The notes beneath the pieces are model-generated. The model worked only from the letters and a program-made list of their open reading frames with translations. It had not been told where the DNA came from and searched no databases. A stretch of 32,287 nucleotides of DNA from Oscillospiraceae bacterium. GTDB lineage: Bacteria; Bacillota; Clostridia; Oscillospirales; Ruminococcaceae. The position numbers and the translations under genes were made by a program. Position 1 is the stretch's first letter, and every line of letters starts with the position of its first letter. The DNA lies in contig JALEQE010000094.1 in the NCBI GenBank assembly GCA_022766825.1, forward strand, positions 1-32,287, read 5' to 3'. Shown piece by piece: positions 10,529 through 20,596 of this stretch.

Positions 10529-10541
10529 CGTGTTTAATTGT

Positions 10542-11420
10542 TTATTGCTTGACGGCGCGAAGTTCTATATATCCTCTTGTTCCGATAGGTTCAAGTTGTA
10601 TTCTCGGATTGTCATTATCCCATTTTAAACCGATAACGGCGGGGTTGTAATTGTTCATTGAATACTGCAATTCCTCAATCGCTTTGCAGTAATCCTCTTC
10701 CTCAAACGGCTCTCCCTGAAACATCATATATTTCGCGGCGGGTAAATCTATAACGTCAAAGCCCTGCGGGATTTGACCGTCATAATCAGCCGCGACCTCA
10801 ACTCCCTGTACATATTCGGAAGTATTCTCGGCGCGGAATTGTTCGGGGAGCCACATACAAACAGGCTCTCCGCCGAGAGATTTTATGCTTGTGAGTATTC
10901 CCCAGATGTCGCAGCCTACTTCCTGACAATAATCCCAATAATTGTCCGCTTTTTTGCCCCGTTTGATTATAACCTTTCTCGCGGGTTTTTTAACGGTTTG
11001 AATAAATACATTTTTCACTCTTTCCATAGTCGAGTTCTCCTTTTTCCAAAGTTTTCTGAATTTTACGCCGTATGGGGTAAACAGCGGTAGCGGTATGGGA
11101 TTTTTGGAGTATTCCTTGGGATTGCACGAAAATTCCTTGCGGAATGCCCTTTGATAGCCGTCTACACTTTCAAAGCCCATATCAAACGCTATGTCAATTA
11201 TCTTGACGTTTTCGTCACGCAGTCTTAACGCTGATTTTGAAAGCTTTAACCGTCTGATGTAATTGGCGGGGGAAAAGCCTGTCATTTCTTTGAAAATCCG
11301 CGACGAATACCACGGTGAATAGTTCGCCGTCTGCGCCAATTGAGCAAGCGAAATTTCTTCGGATATGTGTTTTTCAATGTAGCTTTGCATTCGCTGAACC
11401 GCTTCGATTTTGTCTGTCAC
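10542..11420 (-). CDS. AraC-family regulator with C-terminal GyrI-like ligand-binding domain
   Basis: N-terminal double HTH (ISLAQLAQTANYSPWYSSRIFKEMTGFSPANYIRRLKL; IIDIAFDMGFESVDGYQRAFRKEFSCNPKEY) and a GyrI-like C-terminus. Confidence 0.92.
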   Translation of the reverse strand: MTDKIEAVQRMQSYIEKHISEEISLAQLAQTANYSPWYSSRIFKEMTGFSPANYIRRLKLSKSALRLRDENVKIIDIAFDMGFESVDGYQRAFRKEFSCNPKEYSKNPIPLPLFTPYGVKFRKLWKKENSTMERVKNVFIQTVKKPARKVIIKRGKKADNYWDYCQEVGCDIWGILTSIKSLGGEPVCMWLPEQFRAENTSEYVQGVEVAADYDGQIPQGFDVIDLPAAKYMMFQGEPFEEEDYCKAIEELQYSMNNYNPAVIGLKWDNDNPRIQLEPIGTRGYIELRAVKQ

Positions 11421-11485
11421 TGTTTATCACCTCCGACATCATTATTATACATCACTCAGCTATGAAATTTCTCGACTGTTTTTGT

Positions 11486-11546
11486 CAAAAAAAGTCACCT
11501 TAAATTCGTTGGATTGATTCGTGTCGCAATCGAATTTAAGGTGACT
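11486..11546 (-). terminator. Rho-independent terminator of the SPFH gene
   Basis: Perfect 16-bp inverted repeat AGTCACCTTAAATTCG (11493-11508) / CGAATTTAAGGTGACT (11531-11546), followed by a T-run on the minus strand. Confidence 0.88.
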
Positions 11547-11572
11547 GTGTCATATTGATTATGTAATGCTAA

Positions 11573-12646
11573 TTACAAAGAGCCGTTCGGCAATTCTTTC
11601 TTACTCAAATCTTGGCGTTTGATTTCGTTGTCTATGACAGCACCCGCATACGCCGCGCCGTGACTGATTTCCGAATTGTGACGGTCAATGCAAGCGTCGT
11701 TGACAATAGGCGGTTTTGGTTCGGGCTTTTTCTTTGCGTGTAAGGAATCGCCTATCCCGAGAGCCTCTCCCGCAATTCCGAGTGACGATACGATTTGCGT
11801 TAAATCGGTCGGCATAAAAATCTTGGTTGAGTTTCCGTTTGCGACTTCTTTCAGCGCGTCAAGACCTTTCAACTGCAAAACAGACTGTTCCACTTTGACG
11901 GAATTAAGTCTTGCGAGACCGTTCGCCTCAGCGTCGTATACAAGCTGAATACTCTTCGCTTTACCTTCCGCAAGAGCAATCTGCGCGTCGCGTTCCGCCT
12001 CGGCCGCGAGTACTTTCGCCTGTTTGTCGCCTTCTGCGCGTTTGATAACGGATTCCTGATGTGCCTCCGCTTCGAGTATTGCCTGACGTTTTTCGCGTTC
12101 GGCTCTCATCTGCTTTGTCATAACTTCCTGGATTTCCTGCGGCGGTTGGATATTCTTGATTTCTACACGGGTGATTTTAATTCCCCACGGGTCGGTTGCC
12201 TCGTCAAGAACGCCTATCATCTTCGCATTGATAGCGTCACGGGAAGAAAGTGTTTGGTCAAAGTCCATTTCGCCGACAATGTTACGGAGTGTTGTCGCGG
12301 CGAGGTTCTCAATCGCGAACATCGGGTTATCGATACCGTATGTAAACAATTTCGCGTCAAGTACCTGCATAAACACAACCGAGTCGATTGCCATTGTTAC
12401 GTTATCCTTTGTGATAACTCTCTGCGGCTGAAAATCAAGCGTGCGCTCTTTAAGCGATACCTTGTTGACGATTTTCTCGAAAAACGGTACTTTGAAATGC
12501 AGTCCCGAATTCCACGAGGACTTGTATTTTCCGAGAAACTCTGTTACCCAACAGCTTGCCTGTGGTACAACTCTGATACATTTGAACAGCAGAACAATTA
12601 CAAAAAACACGATAATACCAAGAATAACATATCCCGTAGTTCCCAT
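11573..12646 (-). CDS. SPFH/Band 7 (stomatin/QmcA-like) membrane protein
   Basis: N-terminal TM, VVPQASCWVTEFLGKYKSSWNSGLHFKVPFFEKI, and an Ala/Glu/Lys helical region. Confidence 0.93.
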   Translation of the reverse strand: MGTTGYVILGIIVFFVIVLLFKCIRVVPQASCWVTEFLGKYKSSWNSGLHFKVPFFEKIVNKVSLKERTLDFQPQRVITKDNVTMAIDSVVFMQVLDAKLFTYGIDNPMFAIENLAATTLRNIVGEMDFDQTLSSRDAINAKMIGVLDEATDPWGIKITRVEIKNIQPPQEIQEVMTKQMRAEREKRQAILEAEAHQESVIKRAEGDKQAKVLAAEAERDAQIALAEGKAKSIQLVYDAEANGLARLNSVKVEQSVLQLKGLDALKEVANGNSTKIFMPTDLTQIVSSLGIAGEALGIGDSLHAKKKPEPKPPIVNDACIDRHNSEISHGAAYAGAVIDNEIKRQDLSKKELPNGSL

Positions 12647-12732
12647 AATTTTCTCCTTTTCCTCCTTTGCGAAAATATAATTTTACACCTTTATTATATC
12701 ATATTACGACAAAAAAGTCAAGGCGAGAAATA

Positions 12733-14232
12733 TCAAAGGGTATTGATAAATTTCTCAAAAGCGGCTTTTCCGTTTTCGGTGCGTTTGAATACACCCGCGT
12801 CAAGAAGTACCTGCTCAAATACCGCGCCGACTTCCAATCTGATTATATCGGCGATGTTTTCCGCGTTCATTTCGGGGTGACGCGCTTTGACTGCGTTCGC
12901 CCATTCTGCGTGAGCGGCAGTTTGCGGGTTTTCCGTGAGGTCAAGCCCGTTCAACAGTGCGTTTTCAACCGCTTTAAGCTCTTCCGCGAGCCGTGACGGC
13001 AAAACCGCAAGCCCCATTACCTCGATAAGCCCGATGTTCTCCTTTTTTATGTGGAACAGCGAGGGGTTCGGGTGGAACAGTCCGAGCGGTCGTTCGGGTG
13101 TGGTGAGATTATTGCGAAGTACGAGGTCACATTCGTAAATCGCGCCGTGACGGCGGGCGATAGGCGTTATTGTGTTGTGCGGTTCGCCGTTTGTTTCGGC
13201 GAAAATGTCAACGCTTTCGTCGGAATAACCGCGCCACTTTTTCAGAATATGACTGCAAGCGGCGGCGAGCGTTTTTCTGTTTTCCGACTGTAGGCGAATA
13301 ACCGACATCGGCCACTTTACTATGCCCGCGCGAACGCCTTCAAAACGCGCCAAAGAGAATTCTTTTTCAATGGGCGCGGTTTCCATAGCAAACGTGTAAC
13401 GTCCGCCTTGAAAATGTTCGTGGCTTAAAATCGAGCCGCCGACTATCGGCAAATCCGCATTTGAGCCGACAAAATAGTGCGGAAGAATATCAAGCACATC
13501 AAACAGCTTTTTAAATACTGCATCGTCGATTTTCATCGCGGTGTGTTTTTCGTTGAATATTATGCAATGTTCATTGTAGTAACCGTAAGGTGAGTATTGC
13601 AACTGCCACGGTTCACCTTCCAAAGTGAGCGATACGGGACGGAGATTTTGCCGCGCAGGACGTTTGACGTTCCCTGAAAAGCCCGCGTTTTCGGGACAGA
13701 GCATACATTTCGGGTAATCCGCCGATTGAGCCGATTTTGCCGCCGCAATGTCGCGCGGGTCTTTTTCGGGTTTTGATCGGTTTATCGTGATGTCGAGTTC
13801 GCCGTATTCCGAATTGTATTTCCATTTAAGGTCGCGAGCCATTCTTCCCGCGCGTATGTAGTTCAGATTTTTGCTGAATTTGTAATAATCGTCCGTGGCG
13901 GTTTCGGGGGATTGTTCGTACAGAGTGCGGAAACGCGCGTTCACTTCGCGCGGCATAGGCGTTAATATTCCCATAAGTTTTGTATCGAAAAGGTCGCGGG
14001 AATTTGTCGTGTCGGTGATTATACCATTCTTTACAGCGTAATCAATAAGCGGGGCGAGAATATCGTCAATCTCCTCTCCCGAATACACGGCGGCGGAATT
14101 TTCCCAATCCGTAAGAATTAACGCTTGCATAAATTCGTTGCGGATAACATAAACGTCCTCTTTTGTGATAAGTCCGTTGTTCAGTCCGTAACCGATAAGC
14201 TTTTCAATATCATCGTAAATCATATTGTTCAT
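12733..14232 (-). CDS. galT: UTP-hexose-1-phosphate uridylyltransferase, GalT type 2
   Basis: About 499 aa with YDDIEKLIGYGLNNGLI..., YSPYGYYNEHCIIFNEKHTAMKI, GGSILSHEHFQGGRYTFAME. Confidence 0.93.
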   Translation of the reverse strand: MNNMIYDDIEKLIGYGLNNGLITKEDVYVIRNEFMQALILTDWENSAAVYSGEEIDDILAPLIDYAVKNGIITDTTNSRDLFDTKLMGILTPMPREVNARFRTLYEQSPETATDDYYKFSKNLNYIRAGRMARDLKWKYNSEYGELDITINRSKPEKDPRDIAAAKSAQSADYPKCMLCPENAGFSGNVKRPARQNLRPVSLTLEGEPWQLQYSPYGYYNEHCIIFNEKHTAMKIDDAVFKKLFDVLDILPHYFVGSNADLPIVGGSILSHEHFQGGRYTFAMETAPIEKEFSLARFEGVRAGIVKWPMSVIRLQSENRKTLAAACSHILKKWRGYSDESVDIFAETNGEPHNTITPIARRHGAIYECDLVLRNNLTTPERPLGLFHPNPSLFHIKKENIGLIEVMGLAVLPSRLAEELKAVENALLNGLDLTENPQTAAHAEWANAVKARHPEMNAENIADIIRLEVGAVFEQVLLDAGVFKRTENGKAAFEKFINTL

Positions 14233-14351
14233 CCCCAACCGCTTTAATATCTGTATAAAAAGTATAGCATATTATCATTGATTTTTCAATAGGTTTTGTC
14301 AAAACAATTCGTTTAAATCAGACGGAATTATTTAATTTTCTCCAAAATAAA

Positions 14352-14381
14352 ACCGCGTTTTCGGAAAAGCGAAAACGCGGT
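14352..14381 (-). terminator. Terminator of the Na/Pi cotransporter gene
   Basis: ACCGCGTTTTCG-gaaaag-CGAAAACGCGGT followed by TTTTATTTT on the minus strand. Confidence 0.85.
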
Positions 14382-14395
14382 CAAATTGTAGAAAA

Positions 14396-16156
14396 TCAAA
14401 CTTCGGGCAACGAATATTTTGTTTTGTATTGATTGAATTGGTCAATAAAGCCGCTTTTGTCGAGCTTTTTGAGTTCGGTCATATATTCGTGCGTATCCAT
14501 ATTGTTGTCGCTTATCTGAATAAGGTAAACGGCAATATTTGAGCAATGGTCGGAAACGCGTTCAAAGTTTGTAAGCAAATCTTGCAGAATAAAGCCAAGC
14601 TCTATTGTGCAAATACCGTCGCGCAAACGGTCTATGTGGCGATTTTTCAGTTCCGTGCGCAAAGTGTCGATAACATCTTCAAGCGGTTCAACCATTTTCG
14701 CTTTTTTAATATCAACGTTTACGAATGAAGAAATTGCCATATCGAGTATTTCGGTCACGGCATTTATCATAATCGCAACTTCTTTTTTCGCGGCGTGGGA
14801 GAAGTTAATCTTCTTTTCGTGCATTTCCTCGGCTGCCTCTTTGATGTTTACCGCGTGGTCGGAAATACGTTCGAGGTCGCCTATCGTGTGAAGTAGGTTG
14901 GAAACGATATGACTGTCCTCAACCGAGAGGTTCTTTGACGCGACTTGCAGAATATACGAACCGATTTTGTCCTCGTATATATCAATAGCGTTTTCGTTGT
15001 CAACAACGGTCTGCGCCGTTTCCTTGTCGTATTTGTCAAGCAGACTTATTGACATAAGCAAGGTTTTTTGAGTTAAGCGAGCCATTTTAAACGCTACGTT
15101 CTTGCATTGTTCGATAGCAACAGCGGGGGTTTTAAGAAAACGCTTGTCCAATATCGGAACTTCGTTTTCGCTTTCGCCGGGCTTGTCACGTATTGTAAGA
15201 CAAGCGAGCTTTTCGAGCTGTTTTGTAAACGGCAGAAACATTGCCGTTGCAAGCACGTTAAAGCAAGTGTGAATTATCGCGATACCCGTTGAGTTAAGCT
15301 GATTGGACAAAAACGGCATATCAATAAGACCGCTTATAAGATAAAACAGTGAAAGGAACACAATCGTGCCTATTACATTAAAATACAGGTGAACAATCGC
15401 AACACGTTTTGCGGATTTGTTCGCGCCGATTGAGGAAATAAGCGCAGTGACGCAAGAACCGATATTTTGTCCCAAAATAATGGGCAACGCAATGGAATAA
15501 GTTATTGTTCCGGTTTTATTGGAGAGCGTTTGCAAAATACCGATTGAAACCGACGAGGATTGAAGAACGGCGGTAAGCAACGCGCCTGCGAGTACTCCGA
15601 GGAACGGATTTGAGAACATTACCATAATGTTCGCGAACGCCTCGTTGTCTTTTAATCCCTCTGCGGCGGCGGACATTGAATTCATTCCGAACATCAGAAG
15701 CGAAAAACCGATCAGTATTGTACCGACTGTTCTCTTTTTGTCGGATTTCATAAACATTATCAGCACAATGCCAATAAGCGCCAGAACGGGAGTGAAATTT
15801 GTGGGGGTGAATAGAGCGACTATTCCCGTGCCGCTTACCGAGGACAGGCTCAACAGCCAGCTTGTCGCGGTTGTACCGATATTCGCGCCCATTATTACGC
15901 CGATAGCCTGCGACAATTTCATTATACCCGAGTTTACAAAACCAACCATCATAACGGTGGTTGCCGCCGAGGACTGTATCAGCGCGGTAACACCCGCGCC
16001 CAGTGCAACGCCTTTCAGCGGATTAGAAGTCATTTTTTCGAGCCAGTGTTCGAGTTTGCCGCCCGCGAGCTTTTCCAAAGCGTCGGACAAAGTGTGCATA
16101 CCGAACATAAATACGGCAAGACCGCCCAACAGTGATAATACATCTTGAAACGTCAT
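14396..16156 (-). CDS. Na/Pi cotransporter family protein with C-terminal PhoU-like domain
   Basis: GGLAVFMFGMHTLSDALEKLAGGKLEHWLEKMTSNPLKGVALGAGVTALIQSSAATTVMMVGFVN. ATG at 16156 has SD GGGAG. Confidence 0.95.
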   Translation of the reverse strand: MTFQDVLSLLGGLAVFMFGMHTLSDALEKLAGGKLEHWLEKMTSNPLKGVALGAGVTALIQSSAATTVMMVGFVNSGIMKLSQAIGVIMGANIGTTATSWLLSLSSVSGTGIVALFTPTNFTPVLALIGIVLIMFMKSDKKRTVGTILIGFSLLMFGMNSMSAAAEGLKDNEAFANIMVMFSNPFLGVLAGALLTAVLQSSSVSIGILQTLSNKTGTITYSIALPIILGQNIGSCVTALISSIGANKSAKRVAIVHLYFNVIGTIVFLSLFYLISGLIDMPFLSNQLNSTGIAIIHTCFNVLATAMFLPFTKQLEKLACLTIRDKPGESENEVPILDKRFLKTPAVAIEQCKNVAFKMARLTQKTLLMSISLLDKYDKETAQTVVDNENAIDIYEDKIGSYILQVASKNLSVEDSHIVSNLLHTIGDLERISDHAVNIKEAAEEMHEKKINFSHAAKKEVAIMINAVTEILDMAISSFVNVDIKKAKMVEPLEDVIDTLRTELKNRHIDRLRDGICTIELGFILQDLLTNFERVSDHCSNIAVYLIQISDNNMDTHEYMTELKKLDKSGFIDQFNQYKTKYSLPEV

Positions 16157-16405
16157 ATCGCAACTCCCGATAATATACAGATGATCTTTCTTTATCATCT
16201 TTTCTTTTTTCCGTCTTTTTCTTATACATTTCTATTATACAGGATTATTTTACAAATGTACAGAGGTTTTTAAAAAATATTTAAAGAAAATTTTGCACAT
16301 TTCGTCAATGATAATCAAAAGCGACAGCGTTTTGTGCTGTTTGTTGTGAAAAATGCCGATTTTCTAAAATGTTAAAAAAACCGTCGGCGCAGGGGGCATT
16401 TTCTC

Positions 16406-16434
16406 TTGACAAAAACGGATGAATGGGTTATAAT
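16406..16434 (+). promoter_or_regulatory. Promoter of the pyr operon
   Basis: TTGACA (16406-16411), 17-bp spacer, TATAAT (16429-16434). Confidence 0.85.
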
Positions 16435-16440
16435 ATTAAA

Positions 16441-16598
16441 AGTATATGCGGCTTTTAAGTCGGCGCGGGACGCCGAAAAGGTTGGCGAAACAATTCAAAT
16501 GGGCAAATTGCGTGTAACTCCGTCTTGCCCTACGAAAAATCGAACCCGAATGCCGCTTTGTCAAGCGGTATTTTTTTTAGATTAAATGGGGTGAGAAT
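16441..16598 (+). promoter_or_regulatory. Structured pyrR leader with terminal attenuator hairpin
   Basis: Internal hairpin TCGGCG-cggga-CGCCGA, a GGGCAA...TTGCCC pairing, then TGCCGCTT-tgtc-AAGCGGTA plus T8 (16551-16578) before the RBS. Confidence 0.7.
16551..16578 (+). terminator. Leader (attenuator) terminator upstream of pyrR
   Basis: TGCCGCTT tgtc AAGCGGTA followed by tttttttt. Confidence 0.85.
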
Positions 16599-17141
16599 GT
16601 GGATAATATCGCCGTAAAAGCGGAAATTCTTGACGAGAACGCGATTTCACGGGCGATAACAAGAATTTCGTTTGAAATAACCGAACGAAACAAAGGCGCG
16701 GAGGATTTGTGCCTTATCGGGCTATATTCCCGTGGAGCGGTGCTTGCAAAGCGTATCGCCGCGAAAATCGCCGCGAACGAGGGGCGGGAAATCCCGACGG
16801 GGTTGCTTGATATAACGCCGTTTCGTGATGATGAACGCCGAGGTCAGGCTTCCGACGGTTCGCAGATTGATTTCGATATTACGGGAAAGCGCGTTGTGAT
16901 AATTGACGATGTGATTTTCACGGGAAGAACGGCGCGCGCCGCGATTGACGGACTTATGAGGCGCGGACGTCCGAAACTTATTCAGCTTGCAGCTTTGATA
17001 GACCGAGGTCACAGGGAACTGCCGATACGCGCGGATTATATCGGGAAAAATCTTCCCACATCAAAGGACGAAAAAGTGCGCGTTATGTTAAAAGAAACAG
17101 ACGGCTGCGATAAAGTCGTAATTTGCGAAGAGCAGAGTTGA
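16599..17141 (+). CDS. pyrR: PyrR bifunctional pyrimidine regulator / uracil phosphoribosyltransferase
   Basis: PRPP motif [24 protein letters not shown] start with SD ggggtgag. Confidence 0.96.
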   Translation: MDNIAVKAEILDENAISRAITRISFEITERNKGAEDLCLIGLYSRGAVLAKRIAAKIAANEGREIPTGLLDITPFRDDERRGQASDGSQIDFDITGKRVVIIDDVIFTGRTARAAIDGLMRRGRPKLIQLAALIDRGHRELPIRADYIGKNLPTSKDEKVRVMLKETDGCDKVVICEEQS

Positions 17142-17213
17142 CTTTCGTTGCACCGATATAAAACATAAAACGGCTTGGTTTGTGGTACAAAGAAAGCGTG
17201 GTTTGGAGGAAAT

Positions 17214-18485
17214 ATGGATCTTTTGCTGAAGAACGGGTATGTGGTTGACGCCGCGAATGATTTTGAGGGGAAAGCTGATATACTTATAAATAAAGGTAAA
17301 ATTATGAAGTGCGCTCCCGAGATAACCGAAAAAGCGGACAAAGTGATCGACTGCGGAGGAATGACGGTTATACCCGGAATATGCGATATGCACGTTCATC
17401 TGCGTGACCCGGGACAAACGCACAAAGAGGATATTATTACAGGCTGTGAGGCGGCGGCGGCAGGCGGAGTTACCGCGCTGGCTTGTATGCCGAATACAAA
17501 TCCGCCCGTTGACAACGCGCAGGTGGTTATGTACATTCTGAACAAAGCGCGCAACGCCAAAGCAAAGGTTTACCCGATAGGGTGCATAACAAAGGGAATG
17601 AAAGGCGAGGAACTCTGCGACTTTGAGGAACTGCGCAAAGCGGGGTGCGTTGCCGTATCCGATGACGGAAAGCCCGTCCGCAACGCGCGGCTTATGGCGA
17701 GGGCTATGGTCAAGGCGCATTATGTAGGACTGCGCGTTATTTCCCACTGCGAAGACCCCGATATAATCGCGGGAGGAATTATGAACAGCGGCGAGGTTTC
17801 AAAGGAACTCGGCGTTAAGGGAATGCACAGAATGAGCGAGGATACGCAAACCGCGCGCGAAATCGTAATGGCGGGCGACCTTGAAATGCCGATACACATA
17901 GCGCACGTTTCAACGGCGACAAGTATGCTTTTGGTGAGGTTGGGCGCGCGTTACGGCACAATGGTTACTTCCGAAACGTGTCCGCACTACTTTACACTTA
18001 CAGATGAAAAGCTGAGAACGCGCGACGCGGATTATCGTATGAACCCGCCGCTCCGCACGAACGACGATGTAGCGGCGATAACCGAGGGTATATGCGACGG
18101 CACGATTGACTGTATAGTAACCGACCACGCTCCACATTCCGCGGAGGAAAAAGCGGATTTTGAGAAAGCACCGAACGGGGTTGTCGGAATGGAAACTTCA
18201 CTTGCGGTTACGCTCACACAGCTTTATCATACGGGAAAAATCGGATTGAAAAAAATCGTGCGTTTAATGTGCGTAAATCCGCGAAAAATACTTGAAATCC
18301 CCGGCGGTAACTTCTCGGTGGGCGAACCCGCGGATATTGCAATATTCGACCCGAACGAGGAATGGGTTGTTGATCCGGACAAGCTACACTCAAAATCGCA
18401 CAACACCTGTTTCAAGGGAATGACGCTTAAAGGGCGCGTAAAAATGACAATACTCGACGGAAACGTTGTTTATGAAGATAAATAA
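17214..18485 (+). CDS. pyrC: Dihydroorotase
   Basis: DMHVHLRDPGQTHKEDI and TDHAPHSAEEK motifs. ATG 17214 with SD ggagg. Confidence 0.96.
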   Translation: MDLLLKNGYVVDAANDFEGKADILINKGKIMKCAPEITEKADKVIDCGGMTVIPGICDMHVHLRDPGQTHKEDIITGCEAAAAGGVTALACMPNTNPPVDNAQVVMYILNKARNAKAKVYPIGCITKGMKGEELCDFEELRKAGCVAVSDDGKPVRNARLMARAMVKAHYVGLRVISHCEDPDIIAGGIMNSGEVSKELGVKGMHRMSEDTQTAREIVMAGDLEMPIHIAHVSTATSMLLVRLGARYGTMVTSETCPHYFTLTDEKLRTRDADYRMNPPLRTNDDVAAITEGICDGTIDCIVTDHAPHSAEEKADFEKAPNGVVGMETSLAVTLTQLYHTGKIGLKKIVRLMCVNPRKILEIPGGNFSVGEPADIAIFDPNEEWVVDPDKLHSKSHNTCFKGMTLKGRVKMTILDGNVVYEDK

Positions 18486-18497
18486 GGAGAGAGTAAA

Positions 18498-19436
18498 ATG
18501 GCATTGGACAGACTTATCGAAAAAATCGAACAGACGCAGAACCCCACAGTAGCGGGACTTGACCCGAAACTTGATTATGTTCCTGAATATATCAAGAGAA
18601 AGTGCTTTGAGAAGTACGGTGAAACGCTGAAAGGCGCGGCAAAGGCTCTTTTGGAATTTAACAAGGCGCTTATCGACGCACTTTACGACATTGTTCCCGC
18701 GGTTAAGCCGCAGGCGGCTTATTATGAAATGTACGGCGTTCAGGGTGTGAAAACGCTTTATAAAACGCAGGAATACGCGCGTTCAAAGGGAATGTACGTT
18801 ATAACGGACGGCAAGCGCAACGACATCGGAACGACAATGGAAGCGTATGCCGCGGCTCACCTGGGCAAGGTGAAAGTGGGCAGTGAGGAATACGAGCCGT
18901 TTTTGGGTGACGCTCTCACAGTAAACGGTTATCTCGGTTCGGACGGAATAAAGCCGCTTATAAAAGTATGTCAGGATAATGACAAGGGCATTTTCGTACT
19001 CGCGAAAACCTCCAACCCATCAAGCGGCGAATTGCAGGACAAGAAAATCGACGGAGTACCCGTTTACGAGCTTATGGGAAAAATGTGCGAGGAATGGGGC
19101 AAGGAACTTCCCGGCGTTTACGGTTACAGCGGCGTCGGAATAGTTGCTGGCGCTACATACCCCGAACAGATAAAGCGTCTGCGCGAGCTTTTGCCGCATA
19201 CATTCTTCCTTATTCCCGGTTACGGGGCGCAGGGTGCTACGGCAAAGGATATTGCGGGTGCGTTTGATGAAAACGGTCTGGGCGGTATTGTAAACAGCTC
19301 CCGCGGCATTATGTGCGCTTATCAGAAACAGAAATGCGACGAACACGAGTTTGCCGAGGCGGCGCGCCGCGAGGCAATTCGTATGCGCGATGAAATTATG
19401 GGCGAAATCGGAAAAATTCAGATTTCAAAGAATTGA
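18498..19436 (+). CDS. pyrF: Orotidine-5'-phosphate decarboxylase, type 2
   Basis: AGLDPKLDYVPEYI, ITDGKRNDIGTTMEAYA; 312-aa type 2 length. Confidence 0.95.
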   Translation: MALDRLIEKIEQTQNPTVAGLDPKLDYVPEYIKRKCFEKYGETLKGAAKALLEFNKALIDALYDIVPAVKPQAAYYEMYGVQGVKTLYKTQEYARSKGMYVITDGKRNDIGTTMEAYAAAHLGKVKVGSEEYEPFLGDALTVNGYLGSDGIKPLIKVCQDNDKGIFVLAKTSNPSSGELQDKKIDGVPVYELMGKMCEEWGKELPGVYGYSGVGIVAGATYPEQIKRLRELLPHTFFLIPGYGAQGATAKDIAGAFDENGLGGIVNSSRGIMCAYQKQKCDEHEFAEAARREAIRMRDEIMGEIGKIQISKN

Positions 19437-19501
19437 CGATTGCTAGCAATTGCTAACTGTTAAAACATTTCGGCGGATTTTGAAAAATCGGAGGAAAAAA
19501 G

Positions 19502-20596
19502 ATGATTTTTGAGAACAAAAGAAAAGCCTCTCTTGTGCTTGCTGACGGCACGGTATTTGAGGGGCGCGGTTTCGGAGCGGAGGGCAGCACAATCGGCGAG
19601 ATAGTGTTCACCACCGCGATGACGGGCTATCAGGAAACACTCACCGACCCGAGCTATTGCGGGCAGATAGTAACGCAGACGTTTCCGCTTATAGGAAATT
19701 ACGGCGTGAACAAAATCGACCCCGAAAGCAACGGCAGCGCGGTTGCGGGTTACATTGTGCGCGAGCATTGCGAAGAACCGTCGAATTTCCGCTGCGAGGG
19801 CGACCTTGACAGCTATCTCAAAGATTTAAATATCGTGGGGATTTACGATATCGATACGCGTCATCTGACGAAAATAATCCGCGAAAGCGGAGTTATGAAC
19901 GGCGCGATTGTTTCCGGCGATTACGACAAGGAAGAGCTTCTTGAAAAAATCCGCGCTTATAAAGTCGGCGAAGTGGTTTCAAAAGTATCGGTTAAGGAAA
20001 AGCAGTATTTCCCCGCCGAAAACGCGAAATTCAACGTTGTTTTAATGGATTACGGCTACAAATTCAATATCCGCAGAGAACTTGTAAAACGCGGCTGCAA
20101 TGTTACCGTTATGCCGTACAACGCGACCGCTGATGAAATAAAAGCACTCAACCCCGACGGAATTATGCTGTCGAACGGTCCGGGCGACCCTACCGACAAC
20201 GTGCAGTCAATTGAGACTTTGCGTGAACTTATTTCCGCGCAGATACCGACTTTCGGAATTTGTTTGGGACATCAGCTGCTTGCGCTTGCAAACGGCGCGA
20301 AAACCGAAAAGCTGAAATACGGTCACCGCGGCGGAAATCAACCCGTTAAGGATTTGGCGATGGACAGAACGTTCATCACCTCGCAAAACCACGGTTACGC
20401 GGTTATCGGCGACAGCGTTCCGAAAGAAGTCGGCGCGGTTTCGCACATCAACGGCAACGACGGTACCTGCGAGGGCGTTCGTTATACCAACGCGCCCGCG
20501 TTTACCGTTCAGTTCCACCCCGAGGCTTGCGGAGGTCCGCACGATACCTCGTATTTGTTTGATGAATTTATAAAGCTTATGGGAGGAAACAAGTAA
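19502..20596 (+). CDS. carA: Carbamoyl-phosphate synthase small subunit
   Basis: GFGAEGSTIGEIVFTTAMTGYQETLTDPSY and the glutaminase motif PTFGICLGHQLLALA. Confidence 0.98.
   Translation: MIFENKRKASLVLADGTVFEGRGFGAEGSTIGEIVFTTAMTGYQETLTDPSYCGQIVTQTFPLIGNYGVNKIDPESNGSAVAGYIVREHCEEPSNFRCEGDLDSYLKDLNIVGIYDIDTRHLTKIIRESGVMNGAIVSGDYDKEELLEKIRAYKVGEVVSKVSVKEKQYFPAENAKFNVVLMDYGYKFNIRRELVKRGCNVTVMPYNATADEIKALNPDGIMLSNGPGDPTDNVQSIETLRELISAQIPTFGICLGHQLLALANGAKTEKLKYGHRGGNQPVKDLAMDRTFITSQNHGYAVIGDSVPKEVGAVSHINGNDGTCEGVRYTNAPAFTVQFHPEACGGPHDTSYLFDEFIKLMGGNK

Noticed and set aside
9264-10715. Flanking repeats as an insertion sequence or composite transposon
   Set aside because: The repeats are direct copies of the araC tail, with no transposase and no terminal inverted repeats.
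19436-19470. Palindrome TTGCTAGCAA between pyrF and carA
   Set aside because: Short and AT-rich with no supporting motif; could occur by chance.
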